Shown here: positions 10,989-20,891 of the stretch, in pieces
Position numbering within the stretch: position 1 is the first letter of the stretch
Layout: each line of letters opens with the position of its first letter
NCBI GenBank assembly: GCA_017795105.1
Contig: CP051247.1
Coordinates: forward strand, 1,984,001-2,048,000
Reading direction: 5' to 3'
From: Planctomycetaceae bacterium
GTDB taxonomy: Bacteria > Planctomycetota > Planctomycetia > Planctomycetales > Planctomycetaceae
Length of the DNA stretch: 64,000 nucleotides
Program-made: the position numbers and the translations under genes
Notes under the pieces: model-generated
What the model saw: only the letters and a program-made list of their open reading frames with translations
Database searches by the model: none
Told to the model about the DNA's origin: nothing

Positions 10989-12512
10989 ATGCTGCTCATG
11001 CAACTGCTCCGATCTGCCGTTCGTCGCCCGTTGGCCGCGACTCTTCTTCTTGCTTTCACGGTCGTTTCCGCCGGCATCTGCCAGGCCGAAGAGTGGGAAC
11101 AGATTCTTCCCGACGGTGCCAAAGTCGAGAAGCTCGCCGATGGCTTTACCTTCACCGAAGGCCCCGCCTGGCATCCGAATGGATTCCTGGTCTTCACCGA
11201 TATCCCGAACGATCGCATCGTGAAGTACGACGGCGAGAACACGTCGGACTTCGTCAAGCCGGTTGGCCGCTGCAACGGGCTGATGTGTGATCAGCAGGGT
11301 TACATCTACGCCTGTCAGATGGGCGAAGGCCACGTTCTGAAAATGGACGAAAACGGCGAAGTGCTCGGCCAGCTGGTCAATACGTTCGAAGGCAAACGGA
11401 TGAACGGCCCGAATGACCTGGCGATCGACAGTAAGGGCGGAATGTACTTCACCGACCCGTACTACGGTCCGGACAAGCCGCTGCCACAGCCGATGATGGC
11501 CGTCTACTACATCACTCACAACGGAAAAGTCACGCGCATCATCGATGACCTGGAACGTCCGAACGGTGTGACGATTTCCCCGAACGGCAAGTTCCTGTAT
11601 GTCGCCGAACCGAACAAGGGCGAAGTCTACCGTTATGAGATCACCGCTCCCGGCAAGATTACCAGCAAGAAACTGATCTTCACCGGCGACAAGTCGATCG
11701 ATGGTCAGGGCGGCCCGGACGGGATGACGCACGATGTCCACGGAAATCTTTACACCACCTACAACGGCATTGTTGTTCTGAGCCCGGAAGGCGAACTGAT
11801 TGGTCGCATTCCCGTTCCTGAAAAGCCGTCAAACTGCACCTTCGGTGGTAAGGACAACAAGACTCTGTTCATCACCGCCCGCACCGGTCTGTACAAGATC
11901 GAACTCGGACTGGCCGGGTTGCCGCTGCCGAAGAAAGGGCCGGAACTGCCGAAGACGGCTGCAAAGTCCTCGAAGGGACTCGTCGTGATGACCGTCGCGG
12001 ACACCAAGCCGGCGGCCAAGACCCGCGACGTCAACCTGGGTGGACTCACCCTGAGTGTGCCGGAAAGCTGGCAGCAGCAGGAGCCCTCCAACCGACTGCG
12101 TCTCGGCCAGTTTACGATTCCCGCAGCCGACGGAGCAGAAGGCGAAACCGAACTGGTTGTCTTCCCACCGTTCGGGGGGTCGATCGATGACAACATCGGT
12201 CGCTGGGTTCGTCAGTTCGACGCCGAGGGAGCCGAGGTGAAGCTGACTCGCGGCAAGACCGAACAGGGTGAGTATCACATGGCCGACATTTCGGGTACCT
12301 ACAAGAAGCCGGACGGTCCGCCGTTCCTCCAGAAGACGATCGATGCCCCGGACCATCGGATGCTGGCCGTGATCATCGCCATCGAAGGTCAGGGGAACTA
12401 CTTCCTGAAGCTCGTTGGCCCGAAAGAAACCGTTTCCAAGGCCGTCGACGAGTTCCGGGCCAGCTTCGGAGCCAAAGCCGACGCCGAAGAAGAGTACAAG
12501 CTCGCTCAGTAA
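10989..12512 (+). CDS. Exported SMP-30/gluconolactonase-like beta-propeller with an extra C-terminal domain
   Basis: From the ATG at 10989 (preceded by GAGGA) the protein has 507 residues and a signal peptide ending near ICQAEE. Residues about 35-330 form an SMP-30/gluconolactonase/LRE propeller, with typical signatures FTEGPAW, MNGPNDLAIDSKGGMYFTDP, RPNGVTISPNGKFLYVAE and GGPDGMTHDVHGNLYTT. The family hydrolyses lactones or acts as metal-dependent esterases. After a Lys/Pro linker, residues about 345-507 form a second domain (from LGGLTLSVPESW to FRASFGAK) that I do not recognise. The frame is open to 10773, but those codons add an improbable N-terminal extension, so they are excluded. It ends at a strong terminator. 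Confidence 0.87.
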   Translation: MLLMQLLRSAVRRPLAATLLLAFTVVSAGICQAEEWEQILPDGAKVEKLADGFTFTEGPAWHPNGFLVFTDIPNDRIVKYDGENTSDFVKPVGRCNGLMCDQQGYIYACQMGEGHVLKMDENGEVLGQLVNTFEGKRMNGPNDLAIDSKGGMYFTDPYYGPDKPLPQPMMAVYYITHNGKVTRIIDDLERPNGVTISPNGKFLYVAEPNKGEVYRYEITAPGKITSKKLIFTGDKSIDGQGGPDGMTHDVHGNLYTTYNGIVVLSPEGELIGRIPVPEKPSNCTFGGKDNKTLFITARTGLYKIELGLAGLPLPKKGPELPKTAAKSSKGLVVMTVADTKPAAKTRDVNLGGLTLSVPESWQQQEPSNRLRLGQFTIPAADGAEGETELVVFPPFGGSIDDNIGRWVRQFDAEGAEVKLTRGKTEQGEYHMADISGTYKKPDGPPFLQKTIDAPDHRMLAVIIAIEGQGNYFLKLVGPKETVSKAVDEFRASFGAKADAEEEYKLAQ

Positions 12513-12538
12513 ATGTTGAGGACGCTCTGAAATCGAAG

Positions 12539-12568
12539 AAAGGCCAGCTCACATGTGAGCTGGCCTTT
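12539..12568. terminator. Bidirectional rho-independent terminator
   Basis: The perfect palindrome AAAGGCCAGCTCACATG and its complement, flanked by A and T runs, lies 27 bp after the SMP-30 stop. The convergent DegT gene ends about 190 bp further on, so it may serve both strands. Confidence 0.9.
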
Positions 12569-12598
12569 CTCTTTCGCCTGACCTGAATCAAGTTGAGT

Positions 12599-12740
12599 CG
12601 TCGGGCAGGCTCTCACCTGCCTCTCGTCGCTTCCCTCAGACGATCATTTTCGTTCGAGGGTTCTGTGTCTGGCGACGTTCTGAAACAAACAGACGCCGGT
12701 TCTGGTTCTTACGCCCGGCAGGCAGGAGCCTGCCCGACGG
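12599..12740. repeat. Inverted-repeat element with CGTCGGGCAGGCT arms
   Basis: A 142-bp element between convergent genes. The left arm CGTCGGGCAGGCTCTCACC is the approximate reverse complement of the right arm GGCAGGAGCCTGCCCGACGG. The interior has no coding signal. It has the same architecture as the other hairpin-bounded elements of the window but different arm sequence, and only one copy is seen here. Confidence 0.7.
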
Positions 12741-12756
12741 GCTGAGTACCGACAAA

Positions 12757-13965
12757 CTAGGCGGCTTTCGGCAGCGACTTGGCGGAGGTGCTCTTGCAGC
12801 TGGCGACGGCTTTGGAGAGTCCGTCAACAACGCGTTCGAGCTGCGCCAGGGTCAGTTCCGCGAAGATCGGCAGAGCCATGATATCGCGGCTGAGCTGTTC
12901 CGAGACCGGGAACTGGCCTTCTTTGTAGCCATGATGCGCGAAGCAGGGCTGCAGGTGCAGCGGCTGCGGATAGTAAACCGCACAGCCGATCTGCTGATCG
13001 CGAAGCGACTGCAGAACCTGATCCCGCAAGCCGTCGTGAACCCGAATGCAGAACTGATTGTAAACGTGGCGACGATCCTTGAGCGTCCGCGGCAGTTCGA
13101 GAACGCCGTTCAGACTTTCACGATCGAACAATTCGGTGTACCAGTTGGCGTTTCGCTGACGACCTTCGGTCCAGCTGTCGAGATACCGCAGCTTCACGGC
13201 CAGGACGGCTGCCTGCAGGGCATCAAGACGGCTGTTCATCCCAACTTCCTGATGCTGGTAACGACCGGCGTCGCCATGCACGCGAAGGCGCTTGATGCGG
13301 GCCGCCAGGGCAGGATCATCGGTGGTCACCAGACCGCCGTCGCCTGCTCCGCCGAGGTTCTTGGTCGGGAAGAAGCTGAAGCAGCCGACCGTTCCAAGCA
13401 CGCCGGCACGACGTCCACGATATTCTGATCCGATGGCCTGAGCGGCGTCTTCCACAACAGCCAGCCCATGCTTGGTCGCCAGCCGGTTGAGGGATTCCAT
13501 GCGAGCACACTGGCCGAACAGATGGACCGGCAGAATCGCACGGGTTCGCGGTGTAATTGCAGCCGCGACGGCATCGGGATCGATGTTGTAATCTTTGGGA
13601 TCAACATCGACGAAGACTGGGGTGGCGCCGACACGTTCGATACAGCTGGCCGTAGCGAAGAAGGAAAATGGAGTCGTGATGACTTCATCGCCCGGGCCAA
13701 TGTTCAGCGCCTGCAGGGCGAGGATCAGGGCGTCCGTTCCGGAGCCGCAACCAATCGCTTCGCGCGAGTCGCAGTACTTAGCCATGTCGGCTTCGAAGTT
13801 CGACACTTCTTCACCGAGAACAAACGATTGATTCGTGAAGACGCGCTGCACCGCCGCGTCGACTTCAGACTTGATGCTCTGGTATTGCTGTGTCAGATCG
13901 ATCAGGGGAACTGGATCGGGCGTGGAAGCAGGAAACGGAACAGTGGAAGCCACGCTGGTACTCAT
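12757..13965 (-). CDS. DegT/DnrJ/EryC1/StrS-family sugar aminotransferase
   Basis: A 402-residue PLP enzyme of the family that transfers an amino group to keto-sugars on nucleotide carriers for O-antigen, capsule or antibiotic sugars. Family signatures are IDLTQQYQSIKSE near the N-terminus, GCGSGTDALILAL, ITTPFSFFATASCI, the PLP-binding Asp in VVEDAAQAIGS and the Schiff-base Lys in FFPTKNLGG. Length is normal for the family. No sugar nucleotide genes are adjacent, so the substrate is open (WecE-, ArnB- or perosamine-type are possible). It reads convergently into the SMP-30 terminator region. Confidence 0.93.
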   Translation of the reverse strand: MSTSVASTVPFPASTPDPVPLIDLTQQYQSIKSEVDAAVQRVFTNQSFVLGEEVSNFEADMAKYCDSREAIGCGSGTDALILALQALNIGPGDEVITTPFSFFATASCIERVGATPVFVDVDPKDYNIDPDAVAAAITPRTRAILPVHLFGQCARMESLNRLATKHGLAVVEDAAQAIGSEYRGRRAGVLGTVGCFSFFPTKNLGGAGDGGLVTTDDPALAARIKRLRVHGDAGRYQHQEVGMNSRLDALQAAVLAVKLRYLDSWTEGRQRNANWYTELFDRESLNGVLELPRTLKDRRHVYNQFCIRVHDGLRDQVLQSLRDQQIGCAVYYPQPLHLQPCFAHHGYKEGQFPVSEQLSRDIMALPIFAELTLAQLERVVDGLSKAVASCKSTSAKSLPKAA

Positions 13966-13994
13966 GAAAGCGACTCCATTCGCAAGAGAGTAGT

Positions 13995-14181
13995 GCCCTG
14001 TCAGGGCGTGGGTCAGGACGTGGCCCGCTTCAATCCACTGAAGTGGACTCAGGCGAGTGGCCGGGGCATCCGGATCTCAGAATCTGACAGAGTTAAGGAC
14101 GTCACGATTCGTTCGTGGTTGAGATCAACTCGAGTTCCGCAGCAGTAAAATACGAGGAGCACATCCCGCCCTGACAGGGGC
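13995..14181. repeat. Inverted-repeat element with GCCCTGTCAGGGCG arms
   Basis: The left arm GCCCTGTCAGGGCG (13995-14008), itself a short palindrome, faces the right arm CGCCCTGACAGGGGC (14167-14181). A second inner palindrome, CAATCCACTGAAGTGGACT, lies near 14032. It sits upstream of the DegT gene, so that gene's promoter must lie inside the element or in the roughly 30 bp beyond it. No coding potential is supported. Confidence 0.65.
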
Positions 14182-14400
14182 TCTCGAAGTTGATTCTCGC
14201 GGACGGTAAATTGCCGCCGCGAAACTGTCAAGATGAGCTGATTTTTCGCATTGCCCCCATAATTTACGTGACAAAACGCCGTGTTCGATTGCAAAATTTA
14301 CAGAACGATTTGACTTCGTTCGCCCCCCCTTCGGTTTGCATATTCGCTGCAACCGATCCGCAAGGGTCTCCCAATCTTCCCTGGACCCATAAAAAGGGCA

Positions 14401-14428
14401 TTGTGTACAGGCTTCCGCGTTGTATATT
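14401..14428 (+). promoter_or_regulatory. Possible sigma-70-type promoter for the Gly/Ser-rich gene
   Basis: TTGTGT and TATATT are spaced by 16 bases in an unusually AT-rich stretch (14200-14500) of an otherwise GC-rich window. It would give a leader of roughly 260 nt. This is pattern matching only. The rest of 14182-14692 shows no convincing gene; the short frames there have no family signal. Confidence 0.3.
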
Positions 14429-14532
14429 TAACGCAGGGTGCACGCCCATCGGAATTGCCTCATTTTTCCTAAACACCCCTTGAACACGATTTTACCCAGA
14501 GTTAAACTCGGGATGAACAGTGGTATGGGTGT

Positions 14533-14559
14533 CAGGTCGCATGAGCCTCATGCTGCCTG
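14533..14559 (+). promoter_or_regulatory. Hairpin in the long leader of the Gly/Ser-rich gene
   Basis: CAGG..GCATGAG/CTCATGC..CCTG forms a compact stem about 135 bases before the start codon. A run of leader sequence without coding potential follows, up to the very strong ribosome binding site. A role in mRNA stability or regulation is conjecture. Confidence 0.3.
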
Positions 14560-14692
14560 GTCCTGCTGATAGCCGGATATGTGGGCAATCCGAGGGCAAA
14601 CTTCACCATCCACATTTTGAGTAATGTCTTCTGTGTAGGAAGACAAGTTTTCGTTCCAGGATCTGCAGGACAGGCAACGAAGGAGAAGGAAA

Positions 14693-15070
14693 ATGCGTAA
14701 GAGTGGTATGTTCTTTTTGACAGCAGTCGCAGCACTGGCTTTCGCGTTCTCGACGGACGCTGAAGCTCGTCGTCACCACAGCAGCGGTTCCAACGGAAGT
14801 TGGGGCAGCAGTGGCGGCAACCACAGCTCCGGCAGCAAGGGCAGCAGCGGTGGCTACAGCCACAGCTCCGGCAGCCACGGCAGCAGCGGTGGTTACAGCC
14901 ACAGCTCTGGCAGCACCGGTAGCAGCGGCGGTTCGAGCGGCTACAGCCACAGCAGTGGTTCGAAGGGCTCGAGCGGATCGAGCGGAAGCTTCGGCCGTAA
15001 GTGGCGTAAGCGTGGTTCGAGCGGCTCAAGCGGATCGAGCGGAAGCTGGGGTTCCAGCGGAAGCCGTTAA
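14693..15070 (+). CDS. Small exported Gly/Ser-rich low-complexity protein
   Basis: A 125-residue protein with a signal peptide (MRKSGMFFLTAVAALAFAFS, cut near DAEA). The mature part is almost only Gly, Ser, His, Tyr and a few basic residues. Units such as GYSHSSGSHGSSG are repeated three times, then a basic knot GRKWRKRGSS, then SGSSGSWGSSG. No enzyme fold is possible; a structural, adhesive or surface-coating role is plausible. The gene has a very strong ribosome binding site (AAGGAGAAGGA), a long AT-rich leader and its own terminator, which together suggest high expression as a single transcript. I do not recognise a family. Confidence 0.8.
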   Translation: MRKSGMFFLTAVAALAFAFSTDAEARRHHSSGSNGSWGSSGGNHSSGSKGSSGGYSHSSGSHGSSGGYSHSSGSTGSSGGSSGYSHSSGSKGSSGSSGSFGRKWRKRGSSGSSGSSGSWGSSGSR

Positions 15071-15128
15071 TCTCGACGCCGCATGAATTGCGGTATGAGA
15101 TGATCCAGAGCAGCTCTTTGCTCAATGA

Positions 15129-15160
15129 GCAGAAGGTCCAACCGGCCTTCTGCTTTTTTT
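15129..15160 (+). terminator. Rho-independent terminator
   Basis: GCAGAAGG, a 9-base loop, CCTTCTGC, then seven T. It lies 58 bp after the Gly/Ser-rich gene and separates it from the ParA gene. Confidence 0.9.
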
Positions 15161-15317
15161 ATTGCGCGGTCTTCAACGACTCCTTCGACCTGGTGAATTC
15201 AAGGGAGATCGCTCTTCACCTCAACACGGGCTTCCGGTATAGTCCGCCCGCCCCAGGGACGGGACTCGTTTCGCTTCGACGCGGACGAATCAAATGGAAT
15301 TCAGTGGAAGGAACCCG

Positions 15318-16151
15318 ATGCGAATTATCGCCATCATGAATCAGAAGGGTGGAGTCGGCAAAACGACTTCCAGCGTCAATATTGCAGCCGGTCTTGCTCG
15401 TCACGGGAAGAACGTCTGCCTGATCGATCTCGATTCGCAGGGCAATTCCTCTTCCCATCTTGGGGTCGATATCTGCCGGGGGACGCACACGGTCTATCAG
15501 ATCTTCTCCGGCGAGAAGAAGCTTGTGGAAACCAGGCAGCTCGCGAAACCGAATCTCTGGGTGGTCCCCGCCAACATCGACCTGGCTGCCGTCGAAGTCG
15601 AACTTGTCGATGCCCAGGGCCGCGAGTTCATTCTGAAACGAGCTCTCGAACAGTACTGCCGCGAAGAGCGCCAGAAGCCGTTCGATTACGTGGTCATGGA
15701 CTGCCCGCCGGCGTTGAACACCGTCACCATTAACGCGCTCACCGCTGCGACCGAGATGTTCATTCCGGTTCAGCCACACTATTTGAGCCTGCAGGGACTC
15801 TCGCGACTGCTCGAGACAACGGCGCTGATCAAACGCCGCCTGAATCGGAATCTGTCAATCACCGGGATGCTGCTTTGTCTGTACGAAACCGGAACGCGAC
15901 TGGCTGCAGACGTCACCGATGATCTGATGCGATTCCTTGAAGAAAGCGATCCCCAGGCTCCCTGGGCTTCTGCCAAGATCTTCCGCAGCCGGATCCGTCG
16001 CAACATTCGACTCGCCGAGGCTCCCAGTTTCGCACAGTCGATCTTCGAATACGCTCCGGAATCGACGGGCGCTCACGACTACGGAAACCTCGTCGATGAA
16101 GTCCTCGCCGATGAAGCCCGGATGACCACCCCGACCTCCGCGGCTGCCTGA
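15318..16151 (+). CDS. ParA/Soj-type ATPase, solitary
   Basis: A 277-residue ParA-family P-loop ATPase. The deviant Walker A KGGVGKTTSS starts at residue 11, the A' region is LIDLDSQGNSS, and the Walker B region is DYVVMDCPPALN. ATG 15318 is chosen because GGAAGGA lies 6 bases before it and the family begins with a strand like MRIIAIMNQKGG. ParA proteins position plasmids, chromosomes or cellular cargo on the nucleoid. No ParB or parS-like site is next to it, and terminators on both sides make it monocistronic. A role in positioning something other than the chromosome is therefore possible, but unproven. Confidence 0.92.
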   Translation: MRIIAIMNQKGGVGKTTSSVNIAAGLARHGKNVCLIDLDSQGNSSSHLGVDICRGTHTVYQIFSGEKKLVETRQLAKPNLWVVPANIDLAAVEVELVDAQGREFILKRALEQYCREERQKPFDYVVMDCPPALNTVTINALTAATEMFIPVQPHYLSLQGLSRLLETTALIKRRLNRNLSITGMLLCLYETGTRLAADVTDDLMRFLEESDPQAPWASAKIFRSRIRRNIRLAEAPSFAQSIFEYAPESTGAHDYGNLVDEVLADEARMTTPTSAAA

Positions 16152-16173
16152 AAACACACCGTTCAGACCAAGC

Positions 16174-16207
16174 AAAGGATTGCCTGTCCATCCAGGCAAT
16201 CCTTTTT
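16174..16207 (+). terminator. Rho-independent terminator
   Basis: AAAGGATTGCCTG, a 6-base loop, CAGGCAATCCTTTTT, lying 22 bp after the parA stop. Confidence 0.92.
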
Positions 16208-16224
16208 CGTTTCCGTGCTCCATT

Positions 16225-16294
16225 CCCACGCGAAACGTCAGTGAAGGACCGGGGGCCGAAGATTGATCAGCCCTCGCTCACGCTTCGGGTGGGG
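16225..16294. repeat. Inverted-repeat element of the CGAAACGT(C/G)A(C/G)TGA family
   Basis: CCCACGCGAAACGTCAGTGA (16225-16244) faces TCGCTCACGCTTCGGGTGGG (16274-16293). The same arm occurs at 2243 and three times in 30109-30368. It sits directly after the parA terminator. The remaining bases to 16486 hold no supported gene. Confidence 0.75.
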
Positions 16295-16486
16295 ATTTGC
16301 TGACGAGAATGAAAAAGTAGGGTGCGTCTCAACGCATCGGCTCCACGTCGACGCTCGCAATCAACCTCGCCGCTACGTCACAAAGCCCGATTCGATTTTG
16401 GCCAGACAACCTCCAGGGGCACGCCAGGACCTTCGATCCGATCGATGCGTCAAGACGCACCCGACAGGACTTCTTAATCCGAAGAG

Positions 16487-17068
16487 TCAGGAATCTCCTG
16501 CTTCCCCGGCCCAGTTGTCGATGGCCGCTCGATCGATCTGTTGATCTCGCAGGAGCAATTCGCCGAGTTGCGAACGCTCGTCTGCCCCGAGCAGATTCCA
16601 CATCTCGCGGAATCGGAGCGGGTTTCCCGTGCGAAACTGCCGGCTCTCCAGAAGTTCGAGCAGGTACAGCTCCCGGTCTCCGATCGACCAGCTTCGGACG
16701 ACGCGGCAATCGAAGGCGGCCAGAGCATCGGTGAGAATCGGCGCTCCACTCCTGAGCGTTGTCGTCTTCATCTCTGCAAGCTTGTCAGTCTCTCGTCCTG
16801 TCGGAATGCCAAATCGCGGCACCCATTCGCGTTGATCCCGTGTGATCAGGTGCAGCGCACAGCCCTCGGATTGCTGCAACAGCTGATGGCTTAAATGATG
16901 GGTGGCGATCGCGGCGACGAATCGACGACGGTCCGGAACAATCGATACAGGCATAACGAACGTTGCGATCATCGCATTCCTTGTTGTGCCGGACTGCGAC
17001 GTAATGACCCAGAGTTCCGGATCGAGCAGCAGGAAGGGATCGGCGGCTGCAGAATCGATTGTATCCAT
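16487..17068 (-). CDS. Flavin-reductase-like FMN-binding domain protein
   Basis: A 193-residue protein resembling the flavin reductase-like family, a split-barrel FMN-binding fold. Visible features are the opening strand PELWVITSQSG followed by NAMIATFVMPVSIVPDRRRFVAAI, typical of the region that binds flavin in these proteins, and a C-terminal half with a RSWSIGDRELYLLELL strand. Such proteins reduce flavins for partner oxygenases or bind FMN. No oxygenase is adjacent. It is a single minus-strand gene between parA and the tad genes. Family assignment rests on residue pattern, so confidence is moderate. Confidence 0.7.
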   Translation of the reverse strand: MDTIDSAAADPFLLLDPELWVITSQSGTTRNAMIATFVMPVSIVPDRRRFVAAIATHHLSHQLLQQSEGCALHLITRDQREWVPRFGIPTGRETDKLAEMKTTTLRSGAPILTDALAAFDCRVVRSWSIGDRELYLLELLESRQFRTGNPLRFREMWNLLGADERSQLGELLLRDQQIDRAAIDNWAGEAGDS

Positions 17069-17296
17069 GAAAACGGCTTTCCCGGAGTTCCGATTAATGG
17101 GACTGGGCGAGCTGGGGCGTGGCCAAAAAACGACATCCCCGCTTAGAACTTCCGACGCGGGTCGAATTCATAAGCTAAATTTTCAGCGAATACCACCCGG
17201 GATGATCCCGTGTGGGGTTGGTGCGCTCACCCGCACAAGTACGGACCACCCCCGCAGTCTGGCGACGATGGAGATGCGTCGCAGATTCATGAAGAG

Positions 17297-18634
<1,338 letters not shown>

Positions 18635-18696
18635 TTCAAGTCAGACAGAATCCTTCTTCGCGGCATTCCTCTTTTCAGTGCAGTCACAGGTGAAAC

Positions 18697-19671
<975 letters not shown>

Positions 19672-19741
19672 CAACGACGGCACGACTCAAGTCGGCGTTC
19701 GTTGTTCCTTTCTGAATCCAGTTGTTGCTGAAAGCCTTATC

Positions 19742-20674
19742 ATGGACATGGTCAGCATTTTGCCGTACGCCATCTTTGGCGGGATCTCTGCTCTGATCTG
19801 GTTTGTCGTGACCCAGATGAGCAGCAAGGATGATCGCGTCGCCGAGCGACTGCAGGACATCCGCGACCCCGGGCGGCGTAATAAAGACGCTCAGGGCAAA
19901 CAGGACGGTGTCGGCGGCATGCTCGAACAGGCCGCTCCGACGCTCTCCAAAGCGCTCAAGCCGAAGACCGAACTGGAAGAAAGCGAACTGAAGATCCGCA
20001 TGGCCAATGCCGGTTTCAATTCGCCCAATGCTGGTCAGGTCTTTCTCGCCATCAAGTTTCTGTCGATGATCGTCGGCGTGCTCATCGGGGCGGCGATCGG
20101 TTTCATCAACTGGGGGAACACCCAGAACGGCTGGTCGGCCTTCGCGGTCGGAGCCGGTCTGGGCTTCTATATTCCCGAGCTGGTTCTCGGCTACATGCGG
20201 ATGAAACGCAAGCAGAACATCTTCCTCACGATGCCGGACGCGCTCGACCTGCTGGTTGTATGCGTGGAATCGGGACTCGGCCTGGACGCGGGGATGCGAC
20301 GCGTCTCGGAAGAACTTCACGATACCGCCGGCGACATCTGTGCGGAATTCGATCTGGCCAACTTCCAGTTGCAGATGGGACGCCCCCGCCGCGAAGTGCT
20401 GCACGACCTCGGTATTCGTACGGGGGTCGATGACATGAAAGCCTTAGCGGCAATCCTGATTCAGGCGGACCGTTTCGGCTCTTCCATCGCCCAGGCACTT
20501 CGCGTGCAGTCGGACAGTATGCGCGTCAAACGGATGCAGATCGCCGAAGAAAAAGCCCAGAAAACAGCTGTCCAGATGATTTTCCCGCTCGTTCTGTTCA
20601 TTTTCCCGGGAATCTTCGTGGTGCTTGTGGGACCGGCTGCAATCTCCATGATGGACAGCCTGCTGGCCATGTAA
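19742..20674 (+). CDS. tadC: Tad inner-membrane platform protein TadC (GspF domain)
   Basis: A 310-residue paralogue of TadB that pairs with it in the Tad platform. It has an N-terminal helix (ILPYAIFGGISALIWFVV), two central helices, the GspF block LPDALDLLVVCVESGLGLDAG-like region, DDMKALAAILIQADRFGSSI, and a C-terminal helix FPLVLFIFPGIFVVLVGP. ATG 19742 is preferred; the frame is open to 19607, inside tadB, but that extension lacks family character. It ends the tad cluster; a 217-bp gap without a clear terminator follows. Confidence 0.92.
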   Translation: MDMVSILPYAIFGGISALIWFVVTQMSSKDDRVAERLQDIRDPGRRNKDAQGKQDGVGGMLEQAAPTLSKALKPKTELEESELKIRMANAGFNSPNAGQVFLAIKFLSMIVGVLIGAAIGFINWGNTQNGWSAFAVGAGLGFYIPELVLGYMRMKRKQNIFLTMPDALDLLVVCVESGLGLDAGMRRVSEELHDTAGDICAEFDLANFQLQMGRPRREVLHDLGIRTGVDDMKALAAILIQADRFGSSIAQALRVQSDSMRVKRMQIAEEKAQKTAVQMIFPLVLFIFPGIFVVLVGPAAISMMDSLLAM

Positions 20675-20891
20675 AGCGGCAGCCGTCACGCCACATGTGC
20701 CGATTATCGAATCTGAATTTGAACCTTATCGGGCTGATCTTCGGAAAAGATCTTGTTAGAATGCAGGTTGATTCCGCAGAATTGTCTTAAGGAGCCGTTG
20801 ACGCTGATTTCCATTCCGGAAGCGGGCGGCTCTCTCGGGGCGTGACACTTCGTCCCCATCACTTCGAACATCGTCCTGATCTACAGATGTT

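Noticed and set aside
14190..14483. Short open frames in the AT-rich gap before the Gly/Ser-rich gene
   Set aside because: No ribosome binding site, no codon bias like neighbours and no recognisable domain; treated as leader or promoter DNA.
14790..15060. Regular short repeats that might suggest a CRISPR array
   Set aside because: The repeats are in-frame codons for Gly/Ser/His units inside a gene with signal peptide and ribosome binding site; there are no spacers of constant length.
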